Part shown: piece by piece, positions 55,128 to 64,000 of the stretch
How positions within the stretch are numbered: position 1 is the first letter of the stretch
Layout: each line of letters opens with the position of its first letter
Source: Lepiota brunneoincarnata
Lineage: Eukaryota; Basidiomycota; Agaricomycetes; Agaricales; Agaricaceae
Length of the DNA stretch: 64,000 nucleotides
Assembly (NCBI GenBank): GCA_023014365.1
Contig: JAEBUN010000007.1
Coordinates: forward strand, 186,001 to 250,000
Direction: 5' to 3'
The notes under the pieces: model-generated
Told to the model about the DNA's origin: nothing
Databases searched by the model: none
What the model saw: only the letters and a program-made list of their open reading frames with translations
Position numbers and translations under genes: made by a program

Positions 55128-56318
55128 ATGGCCACCACACCTACCCCAAAGGAGTTAGGACTCCTCAAACCCATTGCCTTCAATGGAACTAGAAGACTGT
55201 TCGAAGATTGGATCTTCCAATGCGAAGTTTACATGCTTGCCAATGCAACCACATACAACACTGACCTTGCTAGGACTTTATTTGTCCTTTCAACAATGCA
55301 ATCAGGAGATGCCTGAGCCTGGGCTAGACAATACCTCCATGAGAGAAATGCCCAAACTCAACAAGGACAACCCATAGCCATGGAATCATGGGACAACTTC
55401 ACTGCCCAACTCAGAGCCAACTTCACCCTGGCAGATGAGCATGCATACATGCATACCAGACTCCAAACCCTGCACCAAGCAGGTAAACCAATGACTGAAT
55501 TTAATGCTCAGTTCAAGGAACTTGTCCGTCAATCTGGACTGAATGAAGATCGCACCCTGATTGATCTATACTGCAAGGCAATTGACCGCCGTATTGCCAT
55601 GAAGATCGACGAATCGGAAAACCCTCCAACAACTATTGCCGCTTGGTACACCCAAGCCAATAAACTTGACAACAACTTCCGCCAAATCAATGCCCTCTAT
55701 GGCACCCCCAGGAATACATTTCCCCAAAGGAACCAATATCAACCCAACCGAGGACCAAACCATTCAAACAACAACATGCCCTATGCGCAATTCTATCAAA
55801 GGAGCAACGCTCCATGCTTCACCCCACGAGATCCACATGCCATGGAAATAGACCATGCAACAGTAGAAGAAGGATTCGAAGATCCTTATCCCGAAATACC
55901 CCAACCGGAATATGCCAAAGAAAACTCTGCTCAAGAACCATTGGAGCTAGATGCCATTGTCACTGGACAACAAATGAAATCATACCAGAACCAAGAATGC
56001 TTCTGATGCGGAGCTAAAGACCATTGGGTCAGCAAATGCCCTCAACCACCACCAGCTAGACACTTCCCAGGGATGCGTACCAATCCTCCTTGCCCTGCAA
56101 GAAACCCCAATTGTCCCTTCCCTGGACAACAAAGCACTCATCCCGGATTTCCAAACTGGAACGCCCAACAATCACCACAACACAAGTATTCCCTTGCCGT
56201 CGCAGAAGTTGCATCTCAGATGCGCCAAATGGTCAATGATCTTGATCCCGAACTTCAACAAGAACTCCACTCTGCGCTAGCTGAGGACCTGGAGATGCGT
56301 CCATTCCAGGATTTTTAA
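55128..56318 (+). pseudogene. Element D gag, two CGA-to-TGA stops
   Basis: Colinear with B gag. TGA at 55314-55316 and at 56004-56006 (inside the CCHC knuckle) stand where B has CGA. Otherwise the frame and the terminal slippery stop (GGATTTTTAA, 56309-56318) are kept. Confidence 0.9.
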
Positions 56319-58804
56319 AAAGGAACGCTGTCGACCGATGTGCCCCTGCACATTCCAGAACTCAGAAGGACATTTCGTACTCTCACTCCAAGAAGGACAT
56401 TTTCTCGATAAGCTCTGTACAATTACGACTATCCCTGAATAAACAATCCCTTTTCTTACCCATCAAGATTTGGAGTGAACGGACATCAAAACCCATGGCC
56501 ATCACCGCCCTGATAGACTCAGGAGCCCAAGGGAATTTCATATCCCACAAAGTCATTGAACAACATGGTTATCAAACCAAATGGCTGGACCAACCAATTC
56601 CACTCAGTAACGTTGACGGAGCTGATAATCAACATGGCAAGATCCATGAATACATCAAAATCAGAACCATCATCGATGGAAGAGATTGCACGCTAGAAGC
56701 ATACATCACAAACACTGGTGAGAAAGACCTCATCATCGGATTTCCCTGGTTGGAACAATACAATCCTGACATCAACTGGAAGACCAAGACGTTCTCTTGG
56801 AAACCCCAAATTGACCACCAGGACTTTTCCAAACTCCTCAGAACCCTACGACAACCCGTCAAACTCAATTCCATTGCCATGGATATAATGGCTGGAAAAA
56901 CCTCTCAACCTGAGGAAAACCCCAAAGAATACGTCAACTTGTCAAACGTTGACCTCGATACCTTCTCTTTAGAAAGAGAAATGAACCCAATGCTTCTAAC
57001 CCCATTAGAAGTAAACGCCAAAGTGACACATGCCACAATGCTCCACAATGAACAGCATAACCTGACAAAATCGGCAAACCAAAAAGGAAAACAACCGGAA
57101 TCAAACAAGGAACCACCTGAGATCCCTCAGAGATTTGCCTGATGGGCTAAAATATTCAACAAGAAAGCATCCAAACGATTCCCTCCATCAAACCATTCGA
57201 TCACGAAATCGAACTAAAACCAACATTCAAAGCAAAGTCAATGAAACCATATCAGGTAGCACCTGCCGAAGAAAAAGCACTCAAAGAATTCATAGACAAA
57301 AACCTCCGAAAAGGGTACATCCGCCCCTCAAAATCCCCTATGGCATCACCCTTCTTCTTTGTTGCCAAGAAAGGAGGAGACCTCCAACCCTGCCAAGATT
57401 ATCGTTATCTAAACAATCACACAGTCAAAAATGCCTACCCAATCCCCATGATTTCCTCTATCATGGATAAACTCAAAGGAGCTAAGTACTTCACTAAGCT
57501 CGATATCCGCCTAGGATACAACAACATCAGAATCAAAGATGGCAAACAATGGAAAGCAGCGTTCAAGACTCCCATGGGTCTTTTTGAACTGACTGTCATG
57601 TTTTTTGGACTCTGCAATAGTCCCGCAATGTTCCAACACATGATGGACACACTATTCTCTGGAATAATGGAAAAAGGAGGAATCATCATCTATATGGATG
57701 ATATCCTAATCTACGGTAAAACTCAGGAAGAAACTGACCAACTTACGGAAAAAGTACTGCAGATCCTGCAGGAAAACGACCTCTACCTCAAAAGGGAGAA
57801 GTGCAAGTTCAACAAACAACAACTCGGATACCTCGGCATGATAATCATGCCAGACGAGATCAAAATGGATCCTGGAAAACTCAAGGGAATAGAAGACTGG
57901 CCAGTGCCAAAAACAGTCCAACACATTCGGAAATTCATTGGATTCTGTAACTTCTACTGGAAGTTCATCCACAGCTACTCCCACCACACCAAACCCCTGA
58001 ACCAACTCCTTTCCAAATCGAACAAATTTGAATGGAAAGAAGAACAACAGAAAGCGTTCAAAACACTCAAGAACAAATTCTTAAAGGAACTGGTACTCCT
58101 CATGCCCAACTCCACAAAACCCTTTGAAATAGAGGCCAATGCTTCCAAATTTGCATCAGGAGCTGTCCTATACCAACAAGACATCAACAGAATACGGAAA
58201 CCCGTATCGTTCTATTCAAAGACGTTCGGACCAGCAGAATGCAATTATGACATCTACAACAGGGAACTTCTCGCAATTATCCGAGCCCTCAAAGAATGGT
58301 GCCACTACCTCCTTGGCAGCCCCCATACCGTCCATATCAGAACAGACCACCAAAACCTCACATACTGGCGCAAACCCCAGAAAATCAACCGCCGACAAGC
58401 ACGATGGGTACAAACCCTCGCTGACTACAACTTCAAATTAGAACACATCCCAGGATCAAAGATCCCTGCACCAGACGCTCTATCAAGACGTCCAGACCAC
58501 ATCCCTGACAAGGATAAAGATAACGAAGATGTCACCATGCTTCCAAATAACCTCTTTGTCACCACCACCAACATAGAAGATCAAAAACTGATCACAATAC
58601 TCCCAGAACACCTCTTTATCACCACCATCAATATGAAACTCCAAGAAAGAATCATGGAATCACCCAAATATGATGCTAAAACCACCGAAGCATTCAAACT
58701 CCTGAAGGAAACCCACCTTAATGCCACCGATAAAAACTTCAGAACAGTTCCAACCCCAAATGGTTCACTCCTCATGTTCCGAGAATGTGTCATCATTCCA
58801 GAAG
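56319..58804 (+). pseudogene. Element D pol: protease, RT, RNase H (broken, then interrupted)
   Basis: Protease DSGAQGNFIS near 56513. TGA 57140-57142 replaces CGA of B. A 1-nt deletion near 57195 shifts the frame; RT and RNase H continue from about 57200 with YMDD (about 57691-57702). The frame runs into the LTR of element C at 58805, after the VIIPE residues that precede the integrase. Confidence 0.9.
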
Positions 58805-59222
58805 TGTTATCAGAAGTCCCCTTAAACTCCCCTTATCAGAAGCCTCACCAGAAGGAACTCTTATCAGAAGCATCCAAGTAATATAAATAGATAGAAGACC
58901 TGTCATCCTGAAACCATCAGAAGAACTATCAGAACAATCTATACTTAGATAGATAAGGATATGACTCACTTACCTGGGTCCAGACATATATAGTAGGAGC
59001 ACAGCCACACATAGTAGTATATAAGGATACTGTACCATACCCTTGTATCCTTATCTTAGTGTTATACAGTTCTTGCCTCCTATACCTCTTTGCCCTTAAA
59101 CCGGCTGGACTATAGTGCTCCGTCGTCTCTAAGTCACGCCTAGTAGGACAAGACCAAGTCTGTATAGACATCTTGCCACGAACGCCGTGCTACTCAAGAG
59201 CGAACCCCTAACCCGGGTAACA
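58805..59222 (+). repeat. Element C 5' LTR (418 bp)
   Basis: TGTTATCAG...GTAACA. From TAGTAGGAGCACAGCC (about 58990) onward it matches the B LTR closely; the preceding U3 is different and longer, with about six TATCAGAAG-like motifs. Confidence 0.92.
59018..59063 (+). promoter_or_regulatory. Element C TATA box and predicted transcript start
   Basis: TATATAAG at 59018-59025 and the PBS-complementary TATCTTAGTGTT at 59052-59063, as in B. Confidence 0.65.
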
Positions 59223-59223
59223 A

Positions 59224-59235
59224 AACACTAAGATA
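59224..59235 (+). other. Element C self-priming primer-binding site
   Basis: AACACTAAGATA, one base after the LTR, complementary to 59052-59063. Confidence 0.82.
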
Positions 59236-60205
59236 CTCTGCTGCTTATCTCTTGCTCGCCCTCTACTCTGCTCTGCTTTGCCGACGTACTGAACGCGTCG
59301 AGGTACCCTGGTCGTTCAAAACGACGTACGAAAGAAAACCGCCTCTCTGTGTAGCCATCGCTACGTCCCTCAACCTCTCCCCGCCAGACGACCTGGCTTA
59401 CCTACTCATTTTCGTCTTCACCTCCACCGCCACCCTCATCGCCTATCGAATCATTACCTTAGAACTCGAACGTATCACGTGCCCCTGTCACTGTTGCGTC
59501 GTCAGATCGTGGAATCTATACTCAGGGATATCCATAATCGCCACCCAATTCTTCATACTTCTAGCGATAATCGATCGCTAGACAAATATCACCACGCCTC
59601 CAAAGAAATTCTCGGCCCGAGAATCCCCATCACCTCCCCCTCCTCCCAAATCGAGAAACAGAATCTCAGGATCAGGAACCTAAAACCCGGATCCCAGGAG
59701 AAACCCCATCCCCACTCAAACACCATCTCCATTCTACCCCCCATCTCCATTCGACTCACCCACTCCAAGTACATCAACACGTACAAGAACAAGTTTTGCT
59801 GACGAACTAGCAGAACGACAAAGACTACAACAGGAAAAAGAACTACAAGAACATTACGAACAAGAAGAAGAAAAACGCAAACAAGCCGAAGAATACCGTG
59901 CTAAAGTAAACCCATTAAACGATTACGAACTCCAAAGACTTAAAAACGCCCTCAAACAACCAAGAGGACTTTCCGCATCAGAAGAAAACTTACTCACGCG
60001 CCACGAATACGCCGTAAATCAAGGAAAACCCCAAGAAGACAACGACTCCGACGTCTATATAACAGACGACAACCAATCAGATCCCGATCCACAACCACCC
60101 GCATTACCCGCACCAACTGTACCCTTAGCCCTACCGGCTCCACCGTTACGACCAACACAACCACCATCACCACCATCGCCGCCACCACCCGGACAATTAC
60201 AAATA
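59236..60205 (+). other. Element C leader and ATG-less pre-gag open frame
   Basis: 59236-59581 corresponds to the B leader; one frame, ATG-less, has two hydrophobic stretches and ends at TAG 59579. The gag-phase frame is broken by TAA 59681-59683 and then open for 174 codons (59684-60205) into gag, with the coiled-coil and proline-rich parts conserved with B and one 3-nt deletion. Confidence 0.45.
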
Positions 60206-61393
60206 ATGGCCGCCGCAGCTACCCCAAAGGAGTTAGGACTCCTCAAACCCATCGCCTTCGATGGAACTAGAAGACTATTCGAAGATTGGATCTTCCAATG
60301 TGAAGTTTACGTACTCGCCAATGCGACCACTTACAACACCGACCTCGCTAGGACTCTATTCGTCCTTTTGACAATGCAATCAGGAGATGCCCGAGCCTGG
60401 GCTAGACAATACCTCCACGAGAGAAATGCCCAAACCCCACCAGGACAACCCATAGTCATGGAATCATGGGAAAACTTCACCGCCCGACTTAGGGCCGACT
60501 TCACCCCAGCAGACGAACATGCGTACGCGCATACCAAACTCCAGACCCTGCACCAAACAGGCAAACCGATGACTGAATTCAATGCTCAGTTCAAGGAACT
60601 CGTCCGTCAATCCGGACTCACAGAAGATCGAACTCTAATCGATCTATACCGTAAAGCGATCGACCGCCGAATCGCCATGAAGATTGACGAATCGGAAAAC
60701 CCCCCGACAACTATCACCGCTTGGTACACCCGAGCAAATAAACTCGATGACAACTTCCGCCGAATCAACGCCCTCTACGGCACCCCCAGGACCACGTTCC
60801 CTCAAAGGAACCAATACCAACCCAACCGCGGACCAAGCCGCCTAAACAACAACGTGCCCTACGCACAATTCTATCAAAGGAGCAATGCTCCACGATTCAC
60901 CCCACAAGACCCACACGCCATGGAAATAGACCATGCCGCAATAGAAGAAGGATTTGAAGATCCTTACCCAGAAATCCCTCAACCAAACTATGCCGAAGAA
61001 GAACTTCAAGACTCCTTAGAGATAGATGCCGTTGTCACCGGACAACAAATTAAGGCTTACCAGAACCAAGAATGCTTCCGATGCGGAGCAAAAGACCACT
61101 GGGTTAGCAAATGCCCTCAACCTTCTCAAGCAAGACGCTTCCCAGGAATGCGCACGAATCCCCCTCGCCCCACACGAAACCCCAACCGTCCCTTCCCAGG
61201 ACAACAAAACACTCGTCCCGGATTCCCGAACCGGAACGCCCAACAATCCCCACAACGCAAGTACTCCCTTGCCGTTGCAGAAGTTGCATCTCAGATGCGC
61301 CAAATGGTCGACGACCTCGACCCTGAACTCCAACAAGAACTCCACTCTGCGCTAGCCGAAGATCCGGAGATGCGTCCCTTCCAGGATTTTTAA
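60206..61393 (+). CDS. gag: Element C Gag polyprotein (395 aa)
   Basis: Capsid and nucleocapsid precursor, colinear with B gag and one residue shorter. Same MAAAATPKELGLLKP start, gag capsid domain, Pro/Asn-rich linker and CFRCGAKDHWVSKC knuckle (about 61074-61115). No stops. Ends at TAA 61391-61393 on the slippery site. Confidence 0.95.
   Translation: MAAAATPKELGLLKPIAFDGTRRLFEDWIFQCEVYVLANATTYNTDLARTLFVLLTMQSGDARAWARQYLHERNAQTPPGQPIVMESWENFTARLRADFTPADEHAYAHTKLQTLHQTGKPMTEFNAQFKELVRQSGLTEDRTLIDLYRKAIDRRIAMKIDESENPPTTITAWYTRANKLDDNFRRINALYGTPRTTFPQRNQYQPNRGPSRLNNNVPYAQFYQRSNAPRFTPQDPHAMEIDHAAIEEGFEDPYPEIPQPNYAEEELQDSLEIDAVVTGQQIKAYQNQECFRCGAKDHWVSKCPQPSQARRFPGMRTNPPRPTRNPNRPFPGQQNTRPGFPNRNAQQSPQRKYSLAVAEVASQMRQMVDDLDPELQQELHSALAEDPEMRPFQDF
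61384..61393 (+). promoter_or_regulatory. Element C -1 frameshift site at the gag stop
   Basis: G-GAT-TTT-TAA followed by AAC. The -1 frame is open from here through the protease. Confidence 0.7.
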
Positions 61394-64000
61394 AACGGAA
61401 CACAGACCGATGCGCCCCTGCTCGTTCCCAGAAGGACATTATATATTCTCACTCTCAGAAAGACACTTTCTCGATAAACTCTGTACAACTACGACTCTCC
61501 CCGAATAAACGATCTCTCTACCTACCCATCGAGATTTGGAGTGAACGGACATCAAAACCCGTGGCCATCACCGCCCTGATAGACTCAGGAGCCCAAGGGA
61601 ACTTTATCTCCCACAAAGTCGTTGAACGACATGGTTATCAAACCAAACGGCTGGACCAACCAATTCCACTCAGTAACGTTGACGGAACTGATAATCAACA
61701 TGGCAAGATCCATGAATACATCAAAATCAGAACCATCATCGATGGAAGAGATTGCACGCTAGAAGCGTACGTCACAAACACTGGTGAGAAAGACCTCATC
61801 ATCGGATTTCCCTGGTTGGAACAATACAATCCCGACATCAACTGGAAGACCAAGACATTCTCTTGGAAACCACAAATCGACCACCAGGACTTCTCAAAAC
61901 TCCTCAGAACCCTACGACGACCTGTCGAACTTAACTCCATCGCCATGGACATAATGGCTGGAAAAACCTCCCAACCCGAGGAAAACCCCAAGGAATACGT
62001 CAACCTGTCAAATGTTGACCTCGACACCTTCTCTCTAGAAAGAGAAATGAACCCCATGCTTCTAACCCCATTAGAAGTAAACGCCAAAGCGACACACGCC
62101 ACAACGCTCCACAATGAGCAACATAATCCGACAAGATCGGCAAACCAAAAGGGAAAACAACCGGAACCAAACAAGGAAACACCCGAAATCCCTCGGAGAT
62201 TCACCTGATGGGCTAAAATATTCAACAAGAAAGCCTCCGAACGATTCCCACCATCAAGAACGTTTGATCACGAAATCGAACTAAAACCGACATTCGAAGC
62301 AAAATCTATGAAACCTTATCAAGTGGCACCTGCCGAAGAAAAAGCGTTAAAAGAATTCATAGATGAAAACCTCCGAAAAGGGTACATCCGACCCTCAAAA
62401 TCCCCTATGGCATCACCCTTCTTCTTTGTTGCCAAGAAAGGAGGAGATCTCCGACCCTGCCAAGACTATCGTTATCTAAATGATCACACCGTCAAAAACG
62501 CTTACCCAATCCCCATGATTTCCTCTATCATGGACAAACTCAAAGGAGCTAAGTACTTTACTAAGCTCGACGTCCGCCTAGGATACAATAACGTCAGAAT
62601 CAAAGACGGCGATCAATGGAAAGCAGCGTTCAAGACTCCCATGGGTCTTTTCGAACCGACTGTCATGTTTTTCGGACTCTGCAACAGTCCCGCAACGTTC
62701 CAACATATGATGGACACGTTATTCTTCGAAATAATGGAGAAAGGAGGAATCATCATCTACATGGATGATATTCTGATCTATGGTAAAACCCAGGAAGAAA
62801 CCGACCGACTCACGGAAAAAGTACTGCAAATCCTGCAAGAAAACGACCTCTACCTCAAAACGGAGAAATGCGAGTTCAACAAACAACGACTCGAATATCT
62901 CGGTATGATCATCACGCCAGACGAGATCAAGATGGATCCCGGAAAACTCAAAGGAATAGAAGATTGGCCCGTGCCAAAAACAGTCCGACACGTTTGGAAA
63001 TTCATCGGATTCTGTAACTTCTACCGGAAGTTCATCCGCAACTACTCCCACCACACCAAACCCCTGAACCAACTCCTTTCCAAATCAAACAAATTCGAAT
63101 GGAAAGAAGAACAACAAAAAGCGTTCGAAACGCTCAAGAACGAATTCCTAAAAGAACCGGTACTCCTCATGCCCGACTCCACAAAACCCTTCGAAATAGA
63201 AGCTGATGCTTCTAAATTCGCATCAGGAGCTGTCCTATACCAACACGACATCAACGGAATACGGAAACCCGTATCATTCTATTCAAAGACGTTCGGACCA
63301 GCGGAACGCAATTACGACATCTACGACAGGGAACTCCTCGCTATTATCCGAGCCCTTGAAGAATGGCGCCACTACCTCCTTGGCAGCCCTCATACTGTCC
63401 GTATCAGAACGGATCACCAAAACCTAACCTACTGGCGTAAACCCCAGAAAATCAACCGCCGACAAGCACGATGGGTACAGACCCTCGCAGATTACAACTT
63501 CAAACTAGAACACGTTCCAGGATCAAAGATCCCCGCACCAGACGCACTATCAAGACGTCCAGACCACATCCCTGATGAGGATAACGATAACGAAGATGTC
63601 ACCATACTTCCAAGGAACCTCTTTGTCGCCACCGCCGACATAGAAGATCAAAATCTGATCACAATACTCCCAGAACACCTCTTTATCGCCACCGTCGATA
63701 TGGAACTCCAAGAAAGAATCACAGAATCACCAAAATACGACGCTAGAACCACCGAAGCGTTCAAACTCCTAAAAGAAGCCCACCCTAACGCCGCCGATAA
63801 AGACTTCGGAACAGTTCCAACCCCGAACGGTTCACTCCTCACGTTCCAAGAACGTGTCATCATTCCAGAAGACCTCCAACTCAGACGCGATGTCATCGCA
63901 AGATACCACGACCACCCTACACGTGGTCACCCTGGAGAACAGGAAACATACCGCCTCGCCAAGAAAGAAGTATATTGGCCAGGAATGTCGACATTCATAA
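61390..64000 (+). CDS. pol: Element C Pol, partial (protease, RT, RNase H, start of integrase), one TGA
   Basis: Read by -1 frameshift from gag. DSGAQGNFIS near 61579; TGA 62206-62208 stands where B has CGA, before the RT; beyond it the same frame is open to the window end. RT keeps YMDD (about 62758-62769), RNase H keeps EADAS and RTDHQNL, and the integrase zinc finger begins before the edge (VYWPGMSTFI). Apart from the TGA it could encode a working enzyme. Product ends outside the window. Confidence 0.9.

Larger units (their letters stand above)
55111..58804 (+). mobile_element. Element D: 5'-truncated, decayed chromovirus of the B/C family
   Basis: Begins 17 nt before the gag ATG, with LTR, PBS and leader replaced by R2, and ends where element C is inserted in pol. 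Many C-to-T and G-to-A changes against B and C, often at CpG, including CGA-to-TGA stops. The remaining integrase, 3' ORFs and 3' LTR should lie beyond the window on the far side of C. Confidence 0.9.
58805..64000 (+). mobile_element. Element C: near-intact chromovirus inserted in D (cut by window end)
   Basis: 5' LTR, PBS, leader, intact gag, and pol open to the window edge except for one TGA (62206-62208). It has the same orientation as D. The left flank is AGAAG; the right end is outside, so the TSD cannot be checked. Confidence 0.9.

Noticed and set aside
59236..61393. Membrane-protein leader ORF joined to gag by TAG readthrough in element C
   Set aside because: The leader frame has no ATG, is shifted by one base in element B, and C has an additional in-frame TAA at 59681. 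Conservation as a readthrough product is not supported.

Overview
The window is nuclear DNA of a filamentous basidiomycete, probably an Agaricomycete; the species cannot be read from it. The evidence is 48-75 nt introns, NACHT-WD40 (STAND/NLR) genes with the fungal linker before the WD40 domain, TPR-CHAT relics, and several chromodomain Ty3/Gypsy retrotransposons with CpG-type decay.

Layout. (1) 1-18631: a decayed Ty3/Gypsy chromovirus (element A, 1453-18513, LTRs, 5-bp TSD GCCAG) splits a small ORF and is itself split by an apparently intact chromovirus (element B, 7215-15406, TSD CATAC, LTRs differing at one base in 386). (2) 20600-25739 (T1) and 49668-53809 (T2): two copies of an unclassified element in opposite orientation. 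They share both arms but have different centres. T1 holds an aldo-keto reductase pseudogene. T2 holds pieces of HIS1, of an unidentified gene (possibly NCA2-like), and of a mitochondrial phosphate carrier. (3) 25740-49667, between T1 and T2: a tandemly duplicated block of about 10.4 kb. In each unit a TPR-CHAT relic and a lactonase (SMP-30/gluconolactonase-like) relic on the minus strand are followed by an intact plus-strand NACHT-WD40 NLR and a MID1 channel relic on the minus strand; a third partial unit follows. Only the NLRs remain open (10 exons each; 1616 and 1612 aa predicted). (4) 53810-64000: a 1301-bp repeat (R2; R1 lies inside A), a 5'-truncated, heavily decayed chromovirus (D), and a nearly intact chromovirus (C) inserted in D and cut by the window end.

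The chromoviruses share a replication design visible in the sequence. The primer-binding site is complementary over 12 nt to the predicted 5' end of the element's own transcript (Tf1/sushi-type self-priming). Gag and pol are in a -1 relation with a slippery site directly on the gag stop codon. At least A and B carry an extra 3' gene with tandem zinc knuckles, overlapped for about 1 kb in B by another long open frame.

The NLRs are likely self/non-self or effector sensors. Their WD40 differences fall mainly at positions known to vary in fungal NLR repeats. All coordinates of decayed features are approximate, and no database search was available.
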